The position numbers and the translations under genes are program-made. Shown one piece after another: positions 17,642 through 26,073 of a stretch of DNA of 64,000 bases. The notes below the pieces were generated by a model. That model did not search any database and was not told the DNA's origin. It saw only the letters and a list, made by a program, of their open reading frames with translations. Each line of letters starts with the position of its first letter. The first letter of the stretch is position 1. Source of the DNA: an uncultured Clostridia bacterium. Its GTDB lineage: Bacteria; Bacillota; Clostridia; Oscillospirales; Acutalibacteraceae. Location of the stretch: assembly GCA_937898625.1 (NCBI GenBank), contig CALEJF010000008.1, positions 12,989 through 76,988 of the forward strand, given 5' to 3'.

Positions 17642-17710
17642 TTGACAAGTAAATAGTTATTTAGTATAATGTCGTTCTGTAAAGTGATTATGCTTTACAG
17701 AACGATTTTT
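17642..17710 (+). promoter_or_regulatory. Consensus promoter plus perfect hairpin in the ylxM-ffh leader
   Basis: A perfect sigma-A promoter, TTGACA (17642-17647), 17-base spacer, TATAAT (17665-17670), is followed almost immediately by a perfect 12-base inverted repeat: CGTTCTGTAAAG at 17673-17684, an eight-base loop, CTTTACAGAACG at 17693-17704, then ATTTTTT. The hairpin begins about at the transcription start and looks like an intrinsic terminator placed in the leader, 28 bases before ylxM. It could attenuate transcription, or the palindrome could be an operator. Confidence 0.75.
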
Positions 17711-17732
17711 TGCAGAAAGGGTGGTGTCAAAA

Positions 17733-18095
17733 GTGGCAAACAGTATTGAAATCACGATGCTTCTTGATTTGTACGGCGAGGCTTTAACTGTTAAACAGCG
17801 TGATTATCTTAACTTTTACTACAATGACGACCTTTCTCTTTCCGAAATCGCAGAAAATGAGGGAATTACCCGTCAGGGTGTACGCGATGCAATTAAAAGA
17901 GCAGAAGCTCTTTTGTTTGATATGGAGTCCAAACTCAAATTCTCAAGAAAACTTGAGAAGATTAATAATGGGCTATCAGATATATCAAAGTATGCCGAGG
18001 AGATTAACGAGTGTAATCTTGCTAACGGACTTTCCCGTGAAATAAATGATAAATCAGTTAAGATAAAGTCAATTGCACTTTCCCTGATAGAATAG
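17733..18095 (+). CDS. ylxM: YlxM, SRP-associated helix-turn-helix protein
   Basis: YlxM is a small helix-turn-helix protein encoded before ffh in Firmicutes and implicated in SRP function. The segment LLDLYGEALTVKQRDYLNFYYNDD is the family N-terminus, followed by a sigma-70-region-4-like HTH (LSEIAENEGITRQGVRDAIKR). I place the start at GTG 17733, with AAGGGTGGTG six bases upstream; the GTG at 17721 lies inside that ribosome site. The length is 120 residues. ffh follows after eight bases. Confidence 0.87.
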   Translation: MANSIEITMLLDLYGEALTVKQRDYLNFYYNDDLSLSEIAENEGITRQGVRDAIKRAEALLFDMESKLKFSRKLEKINNGLSDISKYAEEINECNLANGLSREINDKSVKIKSIALSLIE

Positions 18096-18103
18096 GAGAT
18101 ACT

Positions 18104-19480
18104 ATGGCATTTGAAGGTTTATCCGATAGACTTGAAGCTGCTTTTGCCCGTTTAAGAAGTAAAGGTAGCCTTAATGAAAAAGATGTTAAAGAAGCAATGC
18201 GTGAAGTTCGCCTTGCTCTTTTGGAAGCCGATGTTAACTATAAGGTTGCCAAGGACTTTACAGCCAAGGTAACCGAGCGTGCAATCGGTGCGCAGGTTAT
18301 GGAAAGTCTTACACCTGCACAGATGGTTATTAAAATTGTTAACGAAGAGCTTACAGACCTTATGGGTGGTACTCAGACGAGACTTGCTTATGCGAGTCAT
18401 CCACCAACAATCGTTATGATGTGTGGTCTTCAGGGTTCCGGTAAAACAACACATTGTGCAAAAATTGCACGAAAACTTAAAAGTGAGAATCACAGACCAT
18501 TGCTTGTTGCTTGTGACATTTATCGTCCTGCTGCTATTAAGCAGTTGCAGGTTGTTGGTGAGCAGGTGGGTGTTCCCGTTTTTGAAATGGGACAGACTAA
18601 TCCCGTAACAATCGCAAAAGAGGCAATTAAGCTTGCAAAAGATAAAGGCTATGACTATGTCTTTATTGATACAGCAGGTCGTTTGCATATTGATACAGAG
18701 CTTATGAATGAGCTTAAAAATATCAAAGCGGAAGTTCGTCCTCACGAAATTCTTCTCGTAATTGATGCTATGCTCGGTCAGGATGCTGTGACAGTCGCAA
18801 GTACATTTAATGATGAACTCGGCATTGACGGTCTTGTGCTTACAAAAATGGATGGTGATACTCGTGGTGGTGCTGCTCTTTCAGCAAGAGCCGTTACAGG
18901 AAAACCTATCAAGTTTGTAGGTATGGGTGAAAAACTTGATGAGCTTGATTATTTCTACCCTGACCGTATGGCTTCCCGTATCCTTGGTATGGGTGATGTG
19001 CTTTCTCTTATCGAAAAGGCTGAAATTGCTCTTGATGAGAAAAAAGCAGCCAAACTTGAAGAGAGTCTTCGTAAGAACAAGTTTGACCTTGAGGACTTGC
19101 TTGACCAGTTTGACCAAATCAATAAAATGGGCAGTATGAAAGATATTCTTTCAATGCTTCCCGGTATAAATAAAAAAGTAAAAGATGTTGAAATTGATGA
19201 CCGTCAGTTTGACAGAATGAAAGCGATTATTCTTTCAATGACACCAAAGGAAAGAAGAAATCCTGACCTTATTAACCCATCCCGTAAGCGCAGAATTGCT
19301 GCAGGTTGCGGAATGCAGGTTGAAGATGTCAACAGACTTTTAAATCAACACCGTCAGATGCAAAAAATGTTCAAGCAGATGAATTCCGGCAAAATGAAAC
19401 GCCAGTTAAAGCGAATGGGCTTTGGTAACGGTATGAACGGAATGGGCGGTATGGGTGGCATGGGTGGCTTCCCAATGTAA
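18104..19480 (+). CDS. ffh: Ffh, signal recognition particle GTPase (SRP54)
   Basis: Ffh binds 4.5S/scRNA and nascent signal sequences and docks with FtsY to deliver membrane and secreted proteins. The N domain (helical, residues 1-95) precedes the G domain with P-loop GLQGSGKTTHCAK near 107, DTAGR near 188 and TKMDGDTRGG near 246. A Met-rich M domain ends in glycine/methionine repeats (GMGGMGGMGG). The 458 residues are typical. Its leader hairpin is described at 17673. Confidence 0.97.
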   Translation: MAFEGLSDRLEAAFARLRSKGSLNEKDVKEAMREVRLALLEADVNYKVAKDFTAKVTERAIGAQVMESLTPAQMVIKIVNEELTDLMGGTQTRLAYASHPPTIVMMCGLQGSGKTTHCAKIARKLKSENHRPLLVACDIYRPAAIKQLQVVGEQVGVPVFEMGQTNPVTIAKEAIKLAKDKGYDYVFIDTAGRLHIDTELMNELKNIKAEVRPHEILLVIDAMLGQDAVTVASTFNDELGIDGLVLTKMDGDTRGGAALSARAVTGKPIKFVGMGEKLDELDYFYPDRMASRILGMGDVLSLIEKAEIALDEKKAAKLEESLRKNKFDLEDLLDQFDQINKMGSMKDILSMLPGINKKVKDVEIDDRQFDRMKAIILSMTPKERRNPDLINPSRKRRIAAGCGMQVEDVNRLLNQHRQMQKMFKQMNSGKMKRQLKRMGFGNGMNGMGGMGGMGGFPM

Positions 19481-19539
19481 GTTAACAAACACCTAAAGTG
19501 TTTAATATAAAAATTTTTATATATTTGGAGGAAACAAAA

Positions 19540-19785
19540 ATGGCAGTAAAAATCAGACTTCGCAGAATGGGTGCTAAGAGAGCTCCTTTCTACAGAGTAG
19601 TAGTTGCAGATTCTCGTTATCCAAGAGACGGCAGATTCATCGATGAAATTGGTACTTATAACCCAATGAAAGACCCTGCTGAAATCAAGATTGACAACGA
19701 AAAAGCAGCTCAGTGGATTAAGAATGGTGCACAGCCAACTGACACAGTTAAGGTTATTCTTAAGAAGAGCGGCGCTATTAAATAA
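19540..19785 (+). CDS. rpsP: 30S ribosomal protein bS16
   Basis: bS16 is a small-subunit assembly protein. The 81-residue sequence begins MAVKIRLRRMGAKRAPFYR and contains the VVADSRYPRDGRFIDEIGTY and AQWIKNGAQPTDTV family segments. GGAGG lies seven bases before ATG 19540; an upstream in-frame ATG at 19498 would add 14 unrelated residues. It follows ffh and precedes khpA, the conserved Firmicutes order. Confidence 0.97.
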   Translation: MAVKIRLRRMGAKRAPFYRVVVADSRYPRDGRFIDEIGTYNPMKDPAEIKIDNEKAAQWIKNGAQPTDTVKVILKKSGAIK

Positions 19786-19802
19786 GAAAGGTTTTTGATA
19801 AA

Positions 19803-20036
19803 ATGCAGGAACTTCTTATTACAATAGTAAAAGGACTTGTTGAAAATCCTGACGCTGTTACTGTTACTGTTGATGAAGCAGATGACCGTGGCGTTGTTGT
19901 ATATCATCTTCATGTTGCTGAAGAGGATATGGGCAGAGTTATCGGTAAACAGGGCAGAATTGCAAAGGCTATCAGAACAGTTGTTAAAGCCGGTGCAACC
20001 CGTACGGGAGAAAAAGTTCAGGTCGACATCGACTAA
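19803..20036 (+). CDS. khpA: KhpA, KH-domain RNA-binding protein
   Basis: This 77-residue protein is a single KH domain. It carries the RNA-binding loop motif GRVIGKQGRIAKAIRT near residue 45. KhpA forms a complex with KhpB/EloR and influences cell elongation and division in streptococci, probably through RNA binding. It sits between rpsP and rimM, as is usual. An intrinsic terminator follows it, which separates it from rimM. Confidence 0.93.
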   Translation: MQELLITIVKGLVENPDAVTVTVDEADDRGVVVYHLHVAEEDMGRVIGKQGRIAKAIRTVVKAGATRTGEKVQVDID

Positions 20037-20046
20037 GATTGCAACT

Positions 20047-20077
20047 AAGGCAGACATCTTTTCTTGTCTGCCTTTTT
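20047..20077 (+). terminator. Intrinsic terminator after khpA
   Basis: A ten-base stem (AAGGCAGACA at 20047-20056 against TGTCTGCCTT at 20065-20074) runs into a T tract. It lies inside what is normally one operon (rpsP-khpA-rimM-trmD), so it probably reduces rather than abolishes rimM-trmD transcription, since I see no strong promoter behind it. Confidence 0.8.
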
Positions 20078-20098
20078 GTAACTTGTAGGGGTCGGACT

Positions 20099-20150
20099 TG
20101 GCTCCCCTGAAAGGGGCGCTGTCACGAAGTGACTGAGGGGTTAATCTCGA
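20099..20150. repeat. REP-like palindromic element
   Basis: The segment has a stem GCTCCCCT/AGGGGCGC, a second stem GTCAC-GAA-GTGAC and the conserved tail TGAGGGGTTAA. This composite (CTCCC stem, GTCA stem, GAGGG tail) matches the abundant intergenic repeat of gut Clostridia. Related elements lie near 62500 and 63950. Here it lies in the leader of rimM. Confidence 0.7.
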
Positions 20151-20170
20151 CGACCTGAAAGGTGATTTTT

Positions 20171-20686
20171 ATGATTAAAGACTATCTTGAATTAGGACAA
20201 ATAGTGTCAACTCACGGAATAAAAGGTGAGGTGCGTTTTAATCCTTGGTGCGATACTCCTGATTTTGTAAAAAAATTCAAAACCTTGTATTTTGATAACA
20301 AGGGTGAAAAAGAAATCAAAGTCATCTCTGCCCGTCCCCATGGTAATGTGGCAATTTTAATGCTCCAGGGCATTGATGATATTGATAAAGCGCGTACTCT
20401 TAAAAATAAAGTGCTTTATATGAAACGCAGTGATGCACGACTTCCCAAAGGTACTTGGTTTATTCAGGAACTTTTTGACTGTAAGGTTCTTGATGATAAC
20501 ACAGGTAAAGAATTAGGGATTATCACTGATGTAAGTGAAACAGGTGCCAACGATGTGTGGCATATTAAAACACCGAAAGGCGAGGTGCTTATTCCTGCCA
20601 TCAAACAGGTTATTGTGTCTGTTGATGTGGAGGAAGGCATTGTAAAAATCAATCCTATAAAGGGACTTTTTGATGATGAAAATTAA
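20171..20686 (+). CDS. rimM: RimM, 16S rRNA processing factor
   Basis: RimM assists 30S head assembly by binding uS19 and 16S rRNA. The N-terminal beta-barrel contains LGQIVSTHGIKGEVRF and the PRC-barrel half contains GTWFIQELFDCKVLD and NDVWHIKTPKGEVLIPAI. The start is ATG 20171 with AAAGGTGA six bases upstream; GTG 20162 is part of that site. The length is 171 residues. Its 3' end overlaps trmD by 14 bases. Confidence 0.94.
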   Translation: MIKDYLELGQIVSTHGIKGEVRFNPWCDTPDFVKKFKTLYFDNKGEKEIKVISARPHGNVAILMLQGIDDIDKARTLKNKVLYMKRSDARLPKGTWFIQELFDCKVLDDNTGKELGIITDVSETGANDVWHIKTPKGEVLIPAIKQVIVSVDVEEGIVKINPIKGLFDDEN

Positions 20687-21401
20687 CATTATGACCCTTT
20701 TTCCTGAAATGTGCGAGGCAGTGCTTTCCGAGAGTATTATAGGTCGTGCAAGGGAAAATGGATATGTAGAAATAAATTGTATAAATATCAGAGACTATAC
20801 TGAAGACAAACACCGTCGTGTTGATGATGCTCCTTATGGTGGCGGTATGGGAATGCTTATGCAGACTCAACCCATAGCAGATTGCTACAAAGCGATTTGC
20901 GAAAAGAGTGAGAATAAAAATCACTTGATTTATATGTCACCCTGTGGTGAGGTGCTTACTCAAAAAAGAGTTAAAGAATTGGCAAAATTGCCCGAAATCA
21001 CAATTCTCTGTGGACATTATGAGGGCGTTGACCAGCGAGTAATTGATACCCTTGTTGATGAGCAGATTTCAATAGGGGACTATGTACTTACAGGTGGCGA
21101 ATTACCTGCATTGGTATTAGCTGACTCAATTTCAAGAATGCTTGAGGGAGTGCTACCAAACGACGAAGCAAAGGAATTGGAAAGTCATTATAACGGACTT
21201 TTAGAGTATCCGCAGTACACTCGTCCCTATGAGTGGAATGGGATGAAAGTCCCCGATGTACTTATTTCAGGGCATCACGGTAATATTGAAAAATGGCGTC
21301 GTGAACAGTCAATTTTAATGACCGCAAAGCATAGACCTGATATGCTGGAAACAGCCGATTTAACTGAAAAAGAAAGAAAATTATTAGAAGATTTAAAGTG
21401 A
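20673..21401 (+). CDS. trmD: TrmD, tRNA (guanine37-N1)-methyltransferase
   Basis: TrmD uses S-adenosylmethionine to methylate G37 of tRNAs and prevent frameshifting. The trefoil-knot SPOUT fold is shown by DDAPYGGGMGMLMQ near residue 50, ILCGHYEGVDQRV near 112 and the loop ISIGDYVLTGGELPAL near 132. The full 242 residues are present. The start is one of two consecutive ATGs (20673 or 20676), with AAAGGGA upstream. rplS, its common downstream partner, is missing. Confidence 0.96.
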   Translation: MMKINIMTLFPEMCEAVLSESIIGRARENGYVEINCINIRDYTEDKHRRVDDAPYGGGMGMLMQTQPIADCYKAICEKSENKNHLIYMSPCGEVLTQKRVKELAKLPEITILCGHYEGVDQRVIDTLVDEQISIGDYVLTGGELPALVLADSISRMLEGVLPNDEAKELESHYNGLLEYPQYTRPYEWNGMKVPDVLISGHHGNIEKWRREQSILMTAKHRPDMLETADLTEKERKLLEDLK

Positions 21402-21423
21402 GAATTTAACAAGGAAGATACCA

Positions 21424-22377
21424 TTGAAATTTAATCCCGAAAAAATATCTAAAATTAACAATATAATTATTATTGTAGTTTCCTTTGCTATGCTTTTTTC
21501 TGTTGTAACAGGTATAGCATTTAGTTTGAGAAGCCATAGTTATAAAATGCAGGTTCAACAAAGTACAAGTGCTATGGAAAGTTCAAGTGATTTTTCAACT
21601 GAAACACAAAGTCAGACTCAAACTACTACGGAAGAACCAAGCACAGAGGAAACTACAACCGAACCCACTACTGAAGCACCAACTGTTCCGCCAACAACGG
21701 AGCCTGTCACGGAAAATCCCAATAAAGGACCTGTTATACCGCCAATTGTTGACGCAAAGGGAAAAACTGTATACCTTACCTTTGATGATGGTCCGTCAAT
21801 TTATACAAAGCAGATTCTCGATATACTTGATAAATACGGTGTAAAGGCAACATTTTTTGTTGTTAACGGCAAACACAATTATCTTATGAAAGATATTGTT
21901 AACCGTGGTCATCAAATCGGACTTCACGCGTATGTTCATAAGTATGATGTGGTATATCAATCTGAGCAAGCATATTTTGACGATTTGAACAAGATTAATG
22001 AGGTTGTAAAAACAGAAACGGGTATAGAAACAAAGTTAATTCGTTTCCCGGGTGGCGGCAGTAATGTTATCAGTAAAAAATACTCAAAGGGACTTATGAC
22101 AAAATTGACTGCTTCCGTTACAGAAAAAGGGTATTACTATTTTGACTGGAATTGTACAAATGGCGATGCTGAAGGGGCAAAAACTATTTCTGACCAGTTA
22201 AGTTTTTGTAGTAAATTCCCAAGAAGTGCTAATAATATAATTGTACTTATGCACGACAACAAAAAACTTACTATGGAATCTCTTCCATATATTATTGAGT
22301 ATTATAAGGCATGTGGAATGGAGTTTGGAATTTTAACTCCTGAAACACCACCCGCACACCATCCGGTGTACAACTAA
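21424..22377 (+). CDS. Membrane-anchored NodB-type polysaccharide deacetylase
   Basis: This is a probable cell-surface carbohydrate deacetylase (peptidoglycan or other GlcNAc polymer). A membrane segment at about residues 15-36 is followed by a Ser/Thr/Glu/Pro linker (TTEEPSTEETTTEPTTE) to about 100, then the NodB domain. Motif 1 YLTFDDGPS supplies the catalytic base and first metal Asp. Motif 2 is GLHAYVHKYD, where the usual H-S/T-x-x-H pattern reads H-A-Y-V-H. Motif 3 is RFPGGGSN, and the C-terminal histidine is in VLMHDN. The TTG start has AAGGAAG upstream. It probably belongs to the trmD transcript. Confidence 0.88.
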   Translation: MKFNPEKISKINNIIIIVVSFAMLFSVVTGIAFSLRSHSYKMQVQQSTSAMESSSDFSTETQSQTQTTTEEPSTEETTTEPTTEAPTVPPTTEPVTENPNKGPVIPPIVDAKGKTVYLTFDDGPSIYTKQILDILDKYGVKATFFVVNGKHNYLMKDIVNRGHQIGLHAYVHKYDVVYQSEQAYFDDLNKINEVVKTETGIETKLIRFPGGGSNVISKKYSKGLMTKLTASVTEKGYYYFDWNCTNGDAEGAKTISDQLSFCSKFPRSANNIIVLMHDNKKLTMESLPYIIEYYKACGMEFGILTPETPPAHHPVYN

Positions 22378-22499
22378 CATATTACACAAAAAAGATTAAA
22401 CAATATGGCAATATTGCACAAAGATAAAACCCTCAAAAAAGTCGTTTTTGTTTCTCTAACTGAAATATTGTTTTTCGACCAAAACTATACTTTTTTTCG

Positions 22500-22527
22500 T
22501 TGACGAGGAAAAGTTTTGTGATATAAT
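22500..22527 (+). promoter_or_regulatory. Promoter for HPr
   Basis: TTGACG (22500-22505), a 16-base spacer and TATAAT (22522-22527) lie 62 bases before the HPr start. The rest of the 212-base gap after the deacetylase shows no further structure that I can support. Confidence 0.75.
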
Positions 22528-22589
22528 ATAGTAGTAACAAAAGTGTGTAATTATGTTATTTAATATTTTTCATTTGGGAGAATGAGACT

Positions 22590-22853
22590 ATGTATACTAA
22601 AGATGTAGAAGTTAAAAATCAAGTTGGTTTGCACGCACGCCCTGCAACATTCTTTATCCAGAAAGCAAATGAATTCAAATCATCAATCTGGGTTGAAAAA
22701 GAAGACAGAAGAGTAAATGCAAAAAGCCTTTTAGGTGTTCTTTCACTTGGCATTATGGGTGGAACAACAATCCGTATCCTTGCAGGAGGTCCTGATGAGG
22801 AAACAGCAGTTGACGAGCTTGTTAAACTTGTTGAATCAGGCTTTGCTGAGTAA
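22590..22853 (+). CDS. ptsH: HPr phosphocarrier protein
   Basis: HPr passes phosphate from enzyme I to sugar-specific EII proteins. When phosphorylated on Ser46 it acts with CcpA in catabolite repression. The active-site His is in GLHARPA at residue 15, and the Ser46 region reads NAKSLLGVLSL, so both phosphorylation sites are present and this is HPr rather than Crh. At 87 residues it is full length. It is a single-gene unit with its own promoter and terminator; enzyme I is not adjacent. Confidence 0.94.
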   Translation: MYTKDVEVKNQVGLHARPATFFIQKANEFKSSIWVEKEDRRVNAKSLLGVLSLGIMGGTTIRILAGGPDEETAVDELVKLVESGFAE

Positions 22854-22869
22854 TTAAACAGGAAATTAG

Positions 22870-22898
22870 AGCACATCACCCGATGTGCTTTATTTTTT
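22870..22898 (+). terminator. Intrinsic terminator after HPr
   Basis: AGCACATC (22870-22877) pairs with GATGTGCT (22882-22889) across a four-base loop and is followed by a T-rich run. Confidence 0.85.
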
Positions 22899-22948
22899 TA
22901 TTCTTTTGTGTTACAATAATAAAAACCATTTTGAAAGGAGTGAATTCT

Positions 22949-24793
22949 GTGAACGAAAAAATGCAAACTCTGCGTGAAAAATCAATGAAATTGCCTTTGA
23001 CTCCCGGTGTCTATATTATGAAGAATAAGCAGGGTAAAATTATCTATATAGGTAAGGCAAAAAAACTTAAAAATCGCGTCAGTCAGTATTTTGGTTCACA
23101 GAATAAACACAGCATCAAAGTCCGCAAAATGGTGGAAAATGTTGATGATTTTGACTATATTCTTACTGATAGTGAATTTGAGGCATTAGTCCTTGAAGCA
23201 AGCCTTATTAAGCAAAATCAACCTAAATATAACATTCTTTTGAAAGATGATAAGGGTTACAGTTATATTAAAATTACTAATGAGCCTTATCGTAAAATTT
23301 CTGCAGTCCTGCAAAAAAACGATGAAAATGCAGAATATATTGGTCCTTTTACAAGTTCATATTCAGTAAAACAATCTGTTGATGAAGCAAATAAGATTTT
23401 TCGTCTGCCACAGTGCAACAAATCATTTCCAAGGGATATAAAGAAAGGCAGACCTTGTCTTAATTTTCATATAAATCGTTGTATGGGTGTTTGCACGGGC
23501 AAGATTTCAAAGTCAGAATATGACGAGGCAGTTAAGGATGCCATAGATTTTCTCAATGGTGATATTTCCAAAATTATCAGAGATTTGAAAAACAAGATGA
23601 ATACCTGTGCTGAAAATCTTGATTTTGAAAATGCTGGTAAATATCGTGACAGAATTCGCGCCATTGAGAATATGCAGTCAAAACAAAAGGTTGTAAGTGA
23701 AAACGCTGAATCGAAGGATGTATTTGCAGTTGCAACTATCGATGAGAATATATGCATAGCGGTTTTAAGGTATGAAAAAGGAAAACTTTGCGACAGTGAG
23801 CATTTTTTCTTTGACAGCGAAAAAATGGTGGAGAATATTCGTTGCAATTTCCTTATTCAGTATTATGGAATGAATCGTACAGTGCCAAATAAAGTCCTTG
23901 TTGACGAAGTTTTTGAAGATATGGACTTGTTGGAGCAACATCTTACAAATGTAAGAGGAAAAAAATGTGTTGTAACCATTCCGCAAAGGGGAGAAGGCTT
24001 AAAGCTTATCAATATGTGTCGTGAAAATGCCTATGAAAAACTTGCACAGAAAAAAGGTAAACAGTCAGGCACAATAAAAGCACTTGAAGAATTAAAAATT
24101 CTGTTAGCACTTCCAAAAACTCCAGAATATATTGAGTCCTATGATATTTCTCACACAGGCGGTGAGGACAATGTTGCGGGTATGGTTGTCTTTAAAAACG
24201 GCAGACCTCTTAAACGAGCATATCGCACATTCAATATAAAATCTTTTACGGGACAGGATGACTATGGCTCAATGCGCGAAGTTATTTCCCGAAGATTTAA
24301 TGAGTATCTAAAATGTAAGGATGAAAACCCTGAAGAAGGCTTTGGGAAACTCCCCGACTTGATTTTGCTTGACGGTGGTAAAGGACAGGTAAGTGTTGTA
24401 AAAGATGTCCTTAATGAAATGAAAATTGATGTGCCACTTTTTGGTATGGTTAAGGACTCAAAGCACAAAACCCGTGCAATTACAGGTGATGGTGGTGAAA
24501 TTGCTATAAATTCCACGAGAAGTGTTTTCACTCTCGTTTCCGAAATTCAGGAAGAAGTCCATCGATTTTCCGTTGGATTTCACCATAAGAAGCACACAAA
24601 ACGAGGATTGGAGCTTTCCCTTACAAAGATTGACGGAATAGGGGAAAAGAAAGCAAAAGAACTTTTAAAAGTATTTAAAACAACTAAAAAAATAAAGGAT
24701 GCCACAGTGACAGATTTAGTGCAGGTCAAGGGCATCAATAAAGAATTAGCTGAAAAAATATATAATTACTATAATGGTGAAGAATATGATTGA
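22949..24793 (+). CDS. uvrC: UvrC, excinuclease subunit
   Basis: UvrC makes both incisions in nucleotide excision repair. The N-terminal GIY-YIG domain (PGVYIMKNKQGKIIYIGKAK), the UVR motif (ENAGKYRDRIRAIENMQ near residue 210), the RNase H-like domain with ILLDGGKGQVSV near 470, and the C-terminal tandem HhH (IDGIGEKKAKELLKVF) are in order. The start is GTG 22949, with AAAGGAG upstream; the open frame extends further only into the HPr terminator. The length is 614 residues. It overlaps the next gene by eight bases. Confidence 0.95.
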   Translation: MNEKMQTLREKSMKLPLTPGVYIMKNKQGKIIYIGKAKKLKNRVSQYFGSQNKHSIKVRKMVENVDDFDYILTDSEFEALVLEASLIKQNQPKYNILLKDDKGYSYIKITNEPYRKISAVLQKNDENAEYIGPFTSSYSVKQSVDEANKIFRLPQCNKSFPRDIKKGRPCLNFHINRCMGVCTGKISKSEYDEAVKDAIDFLNGDISKIIRDLKNKMNTCAENLDFENAGKYRDRIRAIENMQSKQKVVSENAESKDVFAVATIDENICIAVLRYEKGKLCDSEHFFFDSEKMVENIRCNFLIQYYGMNRTVPNKVLVDEVFEDMDLLEQHLTNVRGKKCVVTIPQRGEGLKLINMCRENAYEKLAQKKGKQSGTIKALEELKILLALPKTPEYIESYDISHTGGEDNVAGMVVFKNGRPLKRAYRTFNIKSFTGQDDYGSMREVISRRFNEYLKCKDENPEEGFGKLPDLILLDGGKGQVSVVKDVLNEMKIDVPLFGMVKDSKHKTRAITGDGGEIAINSTRSVFTLVSEIQEEVHRFSVGFHHKKHTKRGLELSLTKIDGIGEKKAKELLKVFKTTKKIKDATVTDLVQVKGINKELAEKIYNYYNGEEYD

Positions 24794-25445
24794 TACAATA
24801 ATTTTTGATTTGGATGGCACACTTTTAAACACACTTGAGGATTTAAGGGATAGTGTAAACTATGCACTTTCAAAGCAGAATTTCCCCTTGCGAACACTTA
24901 CTGAAATTCGCTCTTTTGTTGGCGATGGAATCCGTGTTTTAATGGAAAGAGCAGTACCACAAGGCACAGATGCAGAAATATTTAAAATTTGCTTTGCAGA
25001 TTTCAATGCTTATTACAAGGTACATATGGAGGACAAAACTGCACCTTATGAAGGCATAAACGAAATGCTTGGAAATATCAAAAAAGCAGGTTTTAAAACT
25101 GCCATTGTGACTAATAAGGTTGATTACGCTGCACAGGATTTGTGTAAGAGGATGTTTGGCGAGAATATTGATTTGGTTGTTGGTAGTGTTGACAACAGAC
25201 CAAATAAACCCGCACCTGACGGAGCGTTTTATGCCATTGAAACTCTTGGCAGTAATAAGGAAAGCACAATTTTTGTAGGTGATGCCGATACGGATATTCT
25301 TACAGCAAAAAATGCAGGACTTAAATCAATAGGTGTTCTTTGGGGCTTCCGTGACCGTGAAATTATTGAGGAAAAAGGGGCAGAATATATCGTGGAAACG
25401 GTAAAAGACCTTGAAAAACTGCTTATTTCATTAAAAAATGGATAA
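24786..25445 (+). CDS. gph: HAD-family phosphatase, phosphoglycolate phosphatase-like
   Basis: This is a cytosolic haloacid-dehalogenase hydrolase. The nucleophile motif FDLDGTLLNT at the N-terminus, the IVTNK motif II near residue 108, the Lys region NKPAPDGAFYAIE near 140 and the acidic VGDADTDILTAKNAG motif near 165 are all intact. An alpha-helical cap of the C1 type sits between motifs I and II. The closest known activities are phosphoglycolate phosphatase and pyrophosphatase PpaX, and sequence cannot separate these. The start is ATG 24786 with GGTGA five bases upstream. The length is 219 residues. Confidence 0.85.
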   Translation: MIDTIIFDLDGTLLNTLEDLRDSVNYALSKQNFPLRTLTEIRSFVGDGIRVLMERAVPQGTDAEIFKICFADFNAYYKVHMEDKTAPYEGINEMLGNIKKAGFKTAIVTNKVDYAAQDLCKRMFGENIDLVVGSVDNRPNKPAPDGAFYAIETLGSNKESTIFVGDADTDILTAKNAGLKSIGVLWGFRDREIIEEKGAEYIVETVKDLEKLLISLKNG

Positions 25446-25470
25446 AAAACACTAAAAAACCTTGAAAAAT

Positions 25471-25499
25471 TTGACAAATTGACAAAAAAATGAGATAAT
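25471..25499 (+). promoter_or_regulatory. Promoter for rsmD-coaD
   Basis: TTGACA (25471-25476), 17-base spacer and GATAAT (25494-25499) lie 30 bases before rsmD. A second TTGACA at 25479-25484 overlaps the spacer but has no well-placed -10 box. Confidence 0.65.
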
Positions 25500-25528
25500 A
25501 CAATGTATTGATAAAACGGAGTGAATGT

Positions 25529-26068
25529 ATGAGAGTAATAACAGGCGAGGCAAGAGGCAGAAAACTCATAACTCTTGAAGGTGAAGATGTAAGACCTACA
25601 ACTGACAGAGTTAAAGAGGGAATGTTCAATATTATTCAATTTGAGCTGGAGGGTGCATCTGTACTTGATTTGTTTGCTGGCTCAGGACAGTTGGGTATTG
25701 AAGCATTAAGCCGAGGTGCCAAGCATTGTACTTTTGTGGATTCTTCAAATCGTTCAATTGACATTGTAAAGCAAAACCTTAAATCTGTAGGGTTTGAAAA
25801 ACGAGCAAGTGTTTTTTGCGGTGACGGAAAAATGTATATCGGACTTAGTCACGATAAGTTTGACATAGCACTGCTTGACCCACCTTATAACAAACAGATT
25901 TTAGATGATGTTTTACCTGTTGTGGCTTCTAAAATGACGGATTATGGTGTAATTCTCTGTGAAAGCGAATTGAGAGAGGTTTTACCGGAAACTGCAGGTG
26001 AATTTAGCATATACCGTGAATATAAATACGGTAAAATTAAAATTACCGCATACAGAAAGAATAAGTGA
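25529..26068 (+). CDS. rsmD: RsmD, 16S rRNA (guanine966-N2)-methyltransferase
   Basis: RsmD is a Rossmann-fold SAM-dependent methyltransferase acting on G966 of 16S rRNA. The N-terminal GEARGRKLITLEG and TTDRVKEGMFNI, the SAM loop DLFAGSGQLGIEALSRGA near residue 45 and the catalytic LLDPPYN motif near 115 are all present. The start is ATG 25529 after CGGAGTGA, giving 179 residues. coaD follows directly, a conserved pairing in Firmicutes. Confidence 0.94.
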   Translation: MRVITGEARGRKLITLEGEDVRPTTDRVKEGMFNIIQFELEGASVLDLFAGSGQLGIEALSRGAKHCTFVDSSNRSIDIVKQNLKSVGFEKRASVFCGDGKMYIGLSHDKFDIALLDPPYNKQILDDVLPVVASKMTDYGVILCESELREVLPETAGEFSIYREYKYGKIKITAYRKNK

Positions 26069-26073
26069 GAAAT

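Noticed and set aside
22378..22589. Riboswitch or small RNA before HPr
   Set aside because: Apart from the promoter, the region is AT-rich with no conserved riboswitch-like stem arrangement that I can recognise.
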